A stretch of 5,191 bases of DNA, taken from contig JAKONF010000097.1 in the NCBI GenBank assembly GCA_022702085.1, positions 1 through 5,191 of the forward strand, given 5' to 3'. The stretch's first letter is position 1, and every line of letters begins with the position of its first letter. The notes beneath the pieces were generated by a model. The model saw only the letters and a list, made by a program, of their open reading frames with translations, was not told where the DNA came from and made no database searches. The position numbers were made by a program, and so were the translations under genes. Below, in pieces: positions 1 to 5,191 of the stretch. This DNA is from Rickettsiaceae bacterium (lineage in GTDB: Bacteria > Pseudomonadota > Alphaproteobacteria > Rickettsiales > Rickettsiaceae).

Positions 1-699
1 TATATATTCTACATGAATATTGAAAGTAACAAATTTAGCCTTTACTTGACTTAATAAAGAGTGACATAATTGATCATATATTTTAGAAGCGGTCTCATTA
101 ACATCGCATATATCTTTTGCAACTGTACATGTGTCACTCTTTTCTTCTGTTTTGGAGTTATTTTCTATCTCTAGTTGTTTCTGTGGAATGTTATCTTTAC
201 TAACTTCTACATTTGAAGTAACAAAAAATTCCTGAAAATTATCTTGAATAATTTTTAAAAATTTCTTGGTTAATTCTTTGTTTTTTTTAAATTTGCTTGA
301 TTCATCTGCTAAGTCTTCTTTATAAATTTGAGTAAGTGACTCAAGTACTCGTTTATTTATCTCTGAATTTTTAGCCTGAGTGAATATTTGAATCAATCTC
401 TCTACATCGCTCATATTGTTTTTGGCTATAGCCATCCTTATCAACTTTTTTTGAGCTGCATAAAAATTTTCTTTATCATCAGCATTACCGCCATTCTCAA
501 TAATATATACTCTTACGCATTTTATGATATTTTCGGGCATTTTGGAGTGAAGATGCCAGTTTTCTAGAGCTCTTTTCAATATATCAACGAACTGACCGGC
601 TTGCGCTTTTTTTGTAATAGCAGATAATAAGTTACCTGAAATTATTTCACTATTACAGGTTTTTTTTTCTTTGGAAATTTTCATATAATTACTTAACAT
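1..699 (-). CDS. Hypothetical helical protein, 3' end cut off by window edge
   Basis: This reading frame stays open from an ATG at 699 to the left window edge, giving 233 residues with no stop, so the C-terminus is missing. A stop codon at 700-702 fixes the upstream limit. A second in-frame ATG at 684 (residue 6) is an alternative start; neither has a strong Shine-Dalgarno sequence. I do not recognise the family. Residues about 20-165 are rich in Leu, Ile, Lys and Glu in a pattern suggesting consecutive alpha-helices, for example AGQFVDILKRALENWHLH (35-52) and MSDVERLIQIFTQAKNSEI (96-114). This loosely recalls helical-repeat proteins of the TPR/PPR kind, but no repeat consensus is secure. Residues 172-190 form a polar, charged linker. 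No signal peptide or membrane segment is seen. It lies 42 nt downstream of the 650-residue gene on the same strand, so co-transcription is likely. Coding status is supported by the long open frame in AT-rich DNA; function is unknown. Confidence 0.75.
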   Translation of the reverse strand, partial: MLSNYMKISKEKKTCNSEIISGNLLSAITKKAQAGQFVDILKRALENWHLHSKMPENIIKCVRVYIIENGGNADDKENFYAAQKKLIRMAIAKNNMSDVERLIQIFTQAKNSEINKRVLESLTQIYKEDLADESSKFKKNKELTKKFLKIIQDNFQEFFVTSNVEVSKDNIPQKQLEIENNSKTEEKSDTCTVAKDICDVNETASKIYDQLCHSLLSQVKAKFVTFNIHVEYI

Positions 700-744
700 T
701 TATTTTTTAATATATGATATCACAAAATAAATATTAAGTAATTA
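686..744 (-). repeat. 21-bp inverted repeat spanning stop and start codons of adjacent genes
   Basis: Positions 686-706 and 724-744 are reverse complements except at one pair (697 and 733), separated by a 17-nt loop (707-723). In minus-strand RNA the odd pair becomes a U-G wobble, so the stem is fully paired; in plus-strand RNA it would be an A-C mismatch. The 5' arm ends the 650-residue gene (its TAA is 742-744). The 3' arm contains the ATG at 697-699 of the next gene, while the alternative ATG at 682-684 lies just outside. The stem is almost all A-U and is not followed by a U-tract, so a classical intrinsic terminator is unlikely. Possible roles are translational coupling, mRNA 3'-end protection or a small mobile palindrome; this is inference. 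Confidence 0.8.
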
Positions 745-2694
745 CATTTCATCTGTTATCAATTGATCACCTGATAAATTTTGGTTATATTCATATACTT
801 CTTCTTGACCATTATAGTTAACATACTCAATTAAACTATCCTCATCTTTAACATTACTTGGAATAATCTCAATATCACCGTAAGAACTATTACCGAATCT
901 TTTTAAAACATATTCCTTTAAGAGATTATCTTTTATTTCATTCATAGATACAACTAATTGAGTAAAGTTCTTGATAATTTGATTGTTAAGATTATCTGTT
1001 TCAAAATTTTCACTAAAAAATTTGAAACATAATAATGCCAAATTTGTATGGGTAACAATTTTCTCAGCTAATAATTTATTACTCGTATTTTCAGATCTGC
1101 AAGGAAGAGTACCTTTATAGTTGTTTCTTTCAATTTCTCTAAAATTTTTGCCTTCTACTAATTTAAAAAGAGATGTATCTTTGGCAGAAGCACCAAAGAA
1201 AACTTCAATTCCCTCATCATTATCGGACATTACAAAAACTTTACTTTCAAGTGGTTTAAAATCAAAAAGGAAGTATAATTGTTTAGCGATGTGATATACT
1301 ACTACTGAAGCAAATTTTTCTTCATTTAATTTTTCATTATAATTATTTAAGTCAAGATTTACATTTTCTGACCTTAAAGTCTTATTAAAGTTTCTATTAT
1401 AATGTTTTAATTCTTCGCTATAATTCTCTATGCTTTTGATTTTACTGATTATGTCATTCAATAATTGTAGAGCTGCGATTGATTTTTTAACGTTGCTACC
1501 TTCGTTATCAACAATTCTTATTTTTTTACTAATCTTTTTATTACCTAATTTATTTATATTTTCTTCAAGCTCACAGACTGTTAAAATCTTGTATTGATTG
1601 TTACAACTTTTAGCATCGTTGACGTTGTTATATAAACGTATTTCATAATTTAAACTATTTCCTTCATCGGGAAAAGATACTGTAGAATGTTTATTGAAAG
1701 TTGTATAGATGAATCTGGCTAGTAACTCACAAGCCACTGTTAAACTATTATCATCATTTAATTTTTCAGCTAATTGAGTTAAATGATGAATCAAATATTT
1801 TACATATTTCTTTTGATATAATTCTGCAGATTCTTGCCTATCGATTTTTATTTTCTTGCAATCAATAAAATATTCATTACCGTTATCGATAAAATAATAA
1901 GTATTCTTGTTGGTAGTAATTTTTCTTGAAAATGTATCTTTTACAAAATCTAATTCTTTATATTCACTTTCTTTTAGACAAATTCCTTTAGGATTAATTA
2001 AGATAGATATTATTTCTGAAAGATTTTCATATAGATCTTTCAAATTTTCGGCCGACTTGATTGCGTTCTCAAGAGTTTTGGTTAGCAATGCGTGAGGAGT
2101 AATATGACGATGTTGCTTGCCATCTTTTACTTCTACCCTACCTACTACTTCAAATTTATTTTCTTCATCTACGTCGCTTTTATTGATACTGACTAGTAAT
2201 TTTTTACTTGGATTGATGTTTAGTGCTTTAATCAAAGATTTTGAAATATCAGATTTTTTGATTGAAGATTTTTCTAATTTTTGTTTCTCTTTTTCTAATT
2301 GAATTACTTGTTTTTCTTTTTTTTGTGATTCATATATCTTCTTTTCGAGTGCTAGATCTTTATCATATAATTCATCTTTAAGAACTGATATCTTTGTCTT
2401 CTTTTTGATTACTTTCTGCTTTTGCTCGAATATTTCTTGCTTTTGCTTGAATATTTCTTGCTTCTGCTCAAGTATTTTCTTTCTTTTATTTGAAATCTTT
2501 TTGTCTTTTTGTATTGTTATTTCATTATTTATTTTCAATTTTTGTTTTAATCTACTGTTTTCTTCTATCAAACAATCTAATATCAGTTTTTTTTCAAGAT
2601 CAATTTTTATTTTTTTGATGTTAGGAGATTGTGAACTTTTATTATCATCTAAATTATTTTGTTCTTCAAATGCTTGGTTGTGCTTACGCTTCAT
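742..2694 (-). CDS. Uncharacterised 650-aa coiled-coil protein with NLS-like motif; possible host-directed protein
   Basis: I do not recognise a named family. The protein is complete, with ATG at 2694 as the only plausible start (no other in-frame ATG, GTG or TTG nearby, and an upstream in-frame stop about 11 codons earlier) and TAA at 742-744. No strong Shine-Dalgarno sequence precedes it. Residues 1-32 are polar and basic and include KRKH (2-5) and PNIKKIKID (24-32), which resembles the c-Myc nuclear localisation signal PAAKRVKLD. Residues about 31-142 form a strongly charged coiled coil rich in Lys, Glu and Gln, with a near-exact 7-residue tandem repeat at 72-99. From about 160 to 650 the protein looks globular and mixed, with the segment HRHITPHALLTKTLENAI (195-212) and hydrophobic helical stretches such as FASVVVYHIAKQLYFLFDF. 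No signal peptide, membrane segment or catalytic motif is evident. It probably forms an operon with the truncated gene 42 nt downstream. A cytoplasmic structural coiled-coil protein is an equally possible reading. Confidence 0.85.
   Translation of the reverse strand: MKRKHNQAFEEQNNLDDNKSSQSPNIKKIKIDLEKKLILDCLIEENSRLKQKLKINNEITIQKDKKISNKRKKILEQKQEIFKQKQEIFEQKQKVIKKKTKISVLKDELYDKDLALEKKIYESQKKEKQVIQLEKEKQKLEKSSIKKSDISKSLIKALNINPSKKLLVSINKSDVDEENKFEVVGRVEVKDGKQHRHITPHALLTKTLENAIKSAENLKDLYENLSEIISILINPKGICLKESEYKELDFVKDTFSRKITTNKNTYYFIDNGNEYFIDCKKIKIDRQESAELYQKKYVKYLIHHLTQLAEKLNDDNSLTVACELLARFIYTTFNKHSTVSFPDEGNSLNYEIRLYNNVNDAKSCNNQYKILTVCELEENINKLGNKKISKKIRIVDNEGSNVKKSIAALQLLNDIISKIKSIENYSEELKHYNRNFNKTLRSENVNLDLNNYNEKLNEEKFASVVVYHIAKQLYFLFDFKPLESKVFVMSDNDEGIEVFFGASAKDTSLFKLVEGKNFREIERNNYKGTLPCRSENTSNKLLAEKIVTHTNLALLCFKFFSENFETDNLNNQIIKNFTQLVVSMNEIKDNLLKEYVLKRFGNSSYGDIEIIPSNVKDEDSLIEYVNYNGQEEVYEYNQNLSGDQLITDEM
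2419..2481 (-). repeat. 21-bp tandem repeat, three units, encoding coiled-coil heptads
   Basis: Three adjacent 21-bp units (2461-2481, 2440-2460, 2419-2439) encode KKILEQK, QEIFKQK and QEIFEQK, followed by a diverged fourth heptad QKVIKKK (residues 93-99). The last two units differ at one base only, so that duplication looks recent, while the first has diverged at about seven positions. The period of exactly seven codons preserves the heptad register of the coiled coil, with Ile and Phe or Leu in the likely core. Copy number may vary between strains. Confidence 0.85.
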
Positions 2695-2765
2695 ATTATA
2701 TAACTTTATCCAATCTATAGATATTTAAAAAATTCAGCTTTCATTAACTTTACGTTGAGATGGTT

Positions 2766-2794
2766 TTTATAAATTAATTTTAGGTGTAAATCAA
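2766..2794 (-). promoter_or_regulatory. Candidate sigma-70 promoter for the 650-aa gene
   Basis: Read on the minus strand there is a -35 box TTGATT (2794-2789), a 17-nt spacer and a -10 box TATAAA (2771-2766). Transcription would start near 2759, giving a leader of about 65 nt before the ATG at 2694. Spacing is ideal and the boxes match consensus at four and five of six positions. In such AT-rich DNA chance matches are common, so this is only a candidate. Confidence 0.4.
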
Positions 2795-2856
2795 CTAGAA
2801 TTATTTAATTTTAGTTAATTAGGTATATATTCAAATTATTAATTTAAACATGTATT

Positions 2857-2870
2857 CAGTTAATTAACTG
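2857..2870. promoter_or_regulatory. Perfect 14-bp palindrome upstream of candidate promoter
   Basis: CAGTTAATTAACTG is self-complementary over all 14 bases and ends in G/C pairs, unlike most AT-rich palindromes here. Its half AGTTAATTA recurs at 2813-2821, 45 bp closer to the candidate promoter of the 650-residue gene. The arrangement could be a pair of binding sites for a dimeric regulator, but no known operator is recognised. Confidence 0.35.
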
Positions 2871-2974
2871 TGAGTATAAATAGCTGTAAGAGCCTAGTCT
2901 AGATTAAGAATATTTCTGATGTATGAGTATTTAGAGAAATGTTCAGAAGAAACAAATATGAGGTGATTTTAAAG

Positions 2975-3013
2975 TGCAGGTTAAAAAGATTATCTACCTT
3001 CATCTAACCTGCA
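2975..3013 (-). terminator. Possible terminator hairpin after tsf
   Basis: A perfect 9-bp stem (TGCAGGTTA at 2975-2983 and its complement at 3005-3013) encloses a 21-nt loop, starting 15 nt after the tsf stop codon. On the minus strand, flanking AAA and CTTT could extend the stem after one bulged base. The downstream U-tract is poor (CTTTAAAATC), and the loop is long, so termination may be weak or the stem may only stabilise the mRNA end. Its position directly after the operon is the main support. Confidence 0.45.
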
Positions 3014-3028
3014 TTTCCTAGATTAGAA

Positions 3029-3943
3029 TTAACGCTTAATGGCTGCTGCTACTTCATCAGCGAAGTTTTTTTCTTCCTGTTCAATTCCTTCACCGACCTT
3101 AAAGCGGACGAACTTACTGATAGTTATTGGCGCGCCTATATCTTTGGCTGCTTGTTCAATTATCTCACGAACCTTACTTTTGCCATCGATAATAAAGATT
3201 TGTTCAAGCAGAGCTATTTCTTCAACAAACTTTCTAATTCTACCTTCTACCATTTTTTCAATGATATTATCAGGTTTGCCAGATGAGCGAGATTGTTCAA
3301 TAAATATTTCTTTTTCGTTTTCAATATCTTTTGCATTAACGTCTTCTTTGCTTAAAACTTGAGGATTAGAGGCAGCAACGTGCATAGCCAACTGCTTACC
3401 CAATTGCTCTAGTTTGTTTTTATCACCAGTAGATTCAAGTCCAATCAATGCAGCAATATTACCCATGCCAACTGCTATGCCATTGTGAACATATGAAGCA
3501 ACGACGCCTTCATTAACTTCTATGGCTGCAACTCTACGCAAGGTGAGGTTTTCACCAATACTGCTGATACTTTCAACTAATTGATCGCTTACTGATTTAC
3601 CATTTTCCATCTTGGCAAGCTTAAGAGCATCTATATTATGATTTTTAATAGCAACACTAGCCAAATCACTTACTAGATTTTGAAATAAACTGTTGCGCGA
3701 AACAAAATCAGTTTCTGAATTCACTTCAATAATAACGCCAGTCTTGTCCTTTACACAAACTGCAACTAAACCTTCAGCAGCAACGCGATCAGATTTTTTA
3801 GCAGCTGTAGACAAGCCTTTAGTACGAAGCCATTTGATGGCATTATCAATATTACCTTCATTTTCTATAAGCGCTTTTTTGCAGTCCATCATACCTGCGC
3901 CAGTTTTTTCTCTTAATTCTTTTACAAGAGATGCATCAATCAT
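3029..3943 (-). CDS. tsf: Elongation factor Ts (EF-Ts)
   Basis: EF-Ts is the cytoplasmic nucleotide exchange factor that releases GDP from EF-Tu so it can bind GTP and aminoacyl-tRNA again. The N-terminal UBA-like domain carries LREKTGAGMMDCKKAL (residues 10-25). The core motif VNSETDFVSRN (74-84) includes the Asp-Phe pair (79-80) that in the family disturbs the Mg2+ site of EF-Tu. Further conserved segments are GKPDNIIEKMVEGRIRKF and the C-terminal EEKNFADEVAA. At 304 residues it has the length usual for Rickettsia, longer than the E. coli protein. I chose the ATG at 3943 because GGGGA stands 8 nt upstream of it. The longest open frame begins five codons earlier at a TTG (3958) that overlaps this Shine-Dalgarno sequence and is very unlikely to be used. 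The gene follows rpsB after 38 nt, the conserved bacterial order. Nothing appears damaged. Confidence 0.98.
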   Translation of the reverse strand: MIDASLVKELREKTGAGMMDCKKALIENEGNIDNAIKWLRTKGLSTAAKKSDRVAAEGLVAVCVKDKTGVIIEVNSETDFVSRNSLFQNLVSDLASVAIKNHNIDALKLAKMENGKSVSDQLVESISSIGENLTLRRVAAIEVNEGVVASYVHNGIAVGMGNIAALIGLESTGDKNKLEQLGKQLAMHVAASNPQVLSKEDVNAKDIENEKEIFIEQSRSSGKPDNIIEKMVEGRIRKFVEEIALLEQIFIIDGKSKVREIIEQAAKDIGAPITISKFVRFKVGEGIEQEEKNFADEVAAAIKR

Positions 3944-3951
3944 AAATTTAT

Positions 3952-3956
3952 TCCCC
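3952..3956 (-). promoter_or_regulatory. Shine-Dalgarno site of tsf
   Basis: GGGGA on the minus strand, followed by an 8-nt AT-rich spacer (3951-3944) and ATG at 3943-3941. It decides the start of tsf in favour of the ATG over the upstream in-frame TTG at 3958, which partly forms this site. Confidence 0.85.
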
Positions 3957-3981
3957 AATATCCTATTTAATAAAACATTTA

Positions 3982-4902
3982 TTATCTTGTTTGATCCTTT
4001 TTGTGTGCTTTAACGTTATCTTTACGTTCATCTTTCTGATTAATTAAAGCATTTTCAAATTCATTTTGATCACCAGAATTTGTAGATGTTTGATGAGATC
4101 TAGATAATTTATTTGTTGGAGCTAATCTTGAAATTCCTTTTACACTTTTATCTTTAGCACTCATAGTAGTTGCTTCGCCTATATCAACTCCAGAAGCTGC
4201 TAATGCTTCGTCAATGCCAGCTAACGCTGCACCTGAAAATAACTCGCAGTATAATTTTATGGATCTAATAGCATCGTCGTTACCAGGAATTGGAAAATCT
4301 ATACCATCTGGATTGGAGTTGCTATCAACTACTGCAATGATAGGAATACCAAGTTTTTTAGCTTCTGCAATTGCTAAATGCTCTCTGTTTGTGTCAATAA
4401 CAATTAACAAATCAGGGCGATTACCAATATGCCTGATACCACCTAATGATTTCATTAATTTATCTTTGTTGCGAGTCAAATTTAATATTTCTTTTTTAGT
4501 GTAGCTATCAGTTTCGTTATTAATTTCTAAAGTTTTTTCAATTTCGCTTAGTCTTTCTACTGAACGCAAGATAGTTCTCCAATTAGTCAACATACCACCT
4601 AGCCATCTATGATTGACATAATATTGACCACATTTTTCGGCGTATTCAGAAATGATATCGCTAGCTTGAATTTTTGTGCCAACAAATAAGACTTTGCCAT
4701 TATTCTTAACAGTTTCATAGATCTTTTTGAGCGCAATATACATTAGTGGAACAGTTTGCTGTAAATCAATTATATGAACACCATCTTTTGTACCGTAAAG
4801 ATAAGGCTCCATTTTAGAATTCCATCTATATGCTTTATGGCCGAAGTGAACGCCCGCATCGAGTAAGGTAGTTATTTTAACATTGGGTAATTTATCAAAC
4901 AT
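3982..4902 (-). CDS. rpsB: 30S ribosomal protein S2
   Basis: S2 is a late-assembling protein of the small ribosomal subunit, placed between head and body on the solvent side and needed for S1 binding in many bacteria. Conserved signatures are [10 protein letters not shown] (residues 13-22) followed by RWN (26-28), TKIQASDII (76-84), [12 protein letters not shown] (97-108), [19 protein letters not shown] (163-181) and [20 protein letters not shown] (189-208). The fold ends near residue 242, the whole length of E. coli S2. A charged, low-complexity tail of about 64 residues follows, with [15 protein letters not shown] resembling the tail I recall from Rickettsia S2. I start the protein at ATG 4902 (MFDKLPNVK), 306 residues, because GGAGA lies 5 nt upstream. 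The in-frame ATG at 4914 overlaps that site. First gene of an operon with tsf; its long leader suggests feedback control by S2, as known for E. coli rpsB, though homologous structure is not shown. Confidence 0.98.
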   Translation of the reverse strand: MFDKLPNVKITTLLDAGVHFGHKAYRWNSKMEPYLYGTKDGVHIIDLQQTVPLMYIALKKIYETVKNNGKVLFVGTKIQASDIISEYAEKCGQYYVNHRWLGGMLTNWRTILRSVERLSEIEKTLEINNETDSYTKKEILNLTRNKDKLMKSLGGIRHIGNRPDLLIVIDTNREHLAIAEAKKLGIPIIAVVDSNSNPDGIDFPIPGNDDAIRSIKLYCELFSGAALAGIDEALAASGVDIGEATTMSAKDKSVKGISRLAPTNKLSRSHQTSTNSGDQNEFENALINQKDERKDNVKAHKKDQTR

Positions 4903-4907
4903 TATAG

Positions 4908-4912
4908 TCTCC
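4908..4912 (-). promoter_or_regulatory. Shine-Dalgarno site of rpsB
   Basis: GGAGA on the minus strand with a 5-nt spacer before ATG 4902-4900. The sequence ATGGAGACTATAATG places an in-frame upstream ATG (4914) directly over the site, so an annotation based on the longest frame would add four false residues (METI). Confidence 0.85.
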
Positions 4913-4972
4913 ATTTTGTTAGTTTAACCGCCGCAAAATTTGTAATCAATAGTTTCGCTTAACTTAAATATA

Positions 4973-4988
4973 TTTGCTCGAAAGCAAA
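4973..4988 (-). promoter_or_regulatory. Small stem-loop in the rpsB leader
   Basis: On the minus strand TTTGCT and AGCAAA pair as a 6-bp stem around a TTCG tetraloop, about 70 nt upstream of the rpsB start codon. UUCG loops are typical of stable RNA hairpins, although the closing pair here is U-A and not the canonical C-G. It may be part of a leader structure; no protein target is shown. Confidence 0.35.
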
Positions 4989-5040
4989 AATAATAAGGAC
5001 TGAAAGATGGTTATTAAGCACTACTTAGATCAACTCAAGG

Positions 5041-5060
5041 CTATATTGATATCAATATAG
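5041..5060. repeat. Perfect 20-bp palindrome in the rpsB leader
   Basis: The half-site CTATATTGAT (5041-5050) is followed directly by its exact reverse complement to 5060. As DNA it could bind a dimeric regulator; as RNA it would fold into an 8-bp stem with a 4-nt loop. It lies about 140 bp upstream of the rpsB ATG and roughly 50-65 nt downstream of the predicted transcription start. No known operator is recognised. Confidence 0.8.
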
Positions 5061-5088
5061 ACTAACAAATAATTTTGCGTGTGAAATT

Positions 5089-5107
5089 GCTTTAAATTAA
5101 TTAAAGC
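5089..5107. repeat. 7-bp inverted repeat near predicted rpsB transcription start
   Basis: GCTTTAA (5089-5095) and TTAAAGC (5101-5107) flank a 5-nt loop. There is no U-tract on either side, so it is probably not a terminator. If the promoter at 5114-5141 is real, this stem would form the very 5' end of the rpsB mRNA and could protect it. Confidence 0.35.
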
Positions 5108-5113
5108 TTAAGA

Positions 5114-5141
5114 ATAATACAGTGTATAAAAATATTTTCAA
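5114..5141 (-). promoter_or_regulatory. Candidate sigma-70 promoter of rpsB-tsf
   Basis: On the minus strand a -35 box TTGAAA (5141-5136) and a -10 box TATTAT (5119-5114) are separated by 16 nt; each matches five of six consensus bases. Transcription would begin near 5107, giving a leader of about 205 nt before ATG 4902. A poorer alternative nearer the gene is TTGATT (4951-4946), a 17-nt spacer and TAAACT (4928-4923), which would leave almost no leader. Confidence 0.5.
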
Positions 5142-5191
5142 GAGAGAATTTTTTATTTCAAATCTCAGTTAATAATAAACTACCTAGTATT

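Larger units (their letters stand above)
2695..3028. other. Gene-free spacer between tsf and the 650-aa gene
   Basis: No reading frame of convincing length or composition is present on either strand in this 334-bp stretch. It holds the candidate tsf terminator (2975-3013), a perfect 14-bp palindrome (2857-2870), a 9-bp direct repeat AGTTAATTA (2813-2821 and 2858-2866), a smaller imperfect palindrome around 2834-2846 and a candidate minus-strand promoter (2766-2794). About 65 nt of leader would separate the predicted transcription start from the ATG at 2694. The part from about 2880 to 2970 shows nothing I can assign. Confidence 0.6.

Noticed and set aside
686..744. Inverted repeat as ends of an insertion sequence or as an intrinsic terminator
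   Set aside because: There is no transposase or target-site duplication between the arms (17-nt loop only), and the stem has almost no G-C pairs and no following U-tract.
2419..2481. Tandem repeats as a CRISPR array
   Set aside because: Units are directly adjacent without spacers and encode in-frame heptads of a coiled coil.
2695..2700. TATAAT directly before the ATG of the 650-aa gene as a -10 box
   Set aside because: It touches the start codon, so transcription would begin inside the gene, and no -35 box stands at the proper distance.
2405..2728. Plus-strand 107-codon open frame opposite the N-terminus of the 650-aa gene
   Set aside because: It is the antisense of the Lys/Gln-rich coiled coil, giving an artificial Phe/Cys/Ser-rich peptide; the minus-strand frame is much longer and has coherent protein character.
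2975..3019. Plus-strand 16-codon frame GTG...TAG preceded by AGGTG
   Set aside because: It coincides with the inverted repeat after tsf and has no composition or context suggesting a gene.
3039..3362. Plus-strand open frames opposite tsf and rpsB (also 3693-4013 and 4214-4504)
   Set aside because: They lie antisense to clearly conserved genes, have Ser/Leu/Ile-rich compositions typical of shadow frames, and lack convincing ribosome sites.
5007..5060. 17-codon plus-strand micro-ORF (MVIKHYLDQLKAILISI) with AAGGA 7 nt upstream, ending in the 20-bp palindrome
   Set aside because: The ribosome site is good, but there is no convincing plus-strand promoter. The length is within chance expectation, and its end coincides with the palindrome, so it was not called as a gene.

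Overview
This AT-rich window reads like a chromosome segment of an obligate intracellular alphaproteobacterium of the order Rickettsiales. The evidence is the pair of translation genes rpsB and tsf, whose products (ribosomal protein S2 and elongation factor Ts) look, from memory of the families, closest to Rickettsia-type sequences. Examples are the S2 stretch [20 protein letters not shown] and the EF-Ts end EEKNFADEVAA. The genus cannot be named from the window alone; an amoeba, ciliate or arthropod symbiont related to Rickettsia would fit. All four protein genes lie on the minus strand, so transcription runs from right to left.

Right part (about 3029-5191): a candidate sigma-70 promoter near 5114-5141 could start a leader of roughly 200 nt that carries a perfect 20-bp palindrome and several smaller inverted repeats. 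It is followed by rpsB and, 38 nt later, tsf. Both genes have clear Shine-Dalgarno sequences, and these show that the true starts are internal ATGs at 4902 (rpsB) and 3943 (tsf), not the longest-ORF starts. A weak hairpin just after tsf may end the operon.

Middle (2695-3028): a gene-free stretch of about 330 bp with AT-rich palindromes and a good promoter candidate (2766-2794) for the next gene.

Left part (1-2694): two unrecognised genes in the same direction. The first encodes a 650-residue, lysine-rich protein with a long N-terminal coiled coil, a 7-residue tandem repeat and a basic motif resembling the c-Myc nuclear localisation signal. The second begins 42 nt downstream and runs off the left edge; at least 233 residues are visible, mostly predicted alpha-helix. 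Between them lies a 21-bp inverted repeat that contains the stop codon of the first gene in one arm and the first possible start codon of the second gene in the other. This looks like a translational-coupling or RNA-stability element joining the two genes.

The right half is ordinary housekeeping. The left half is the part worth attention: a lineage-specific two-gene unit, possibly host-directed, with no function I can assign.
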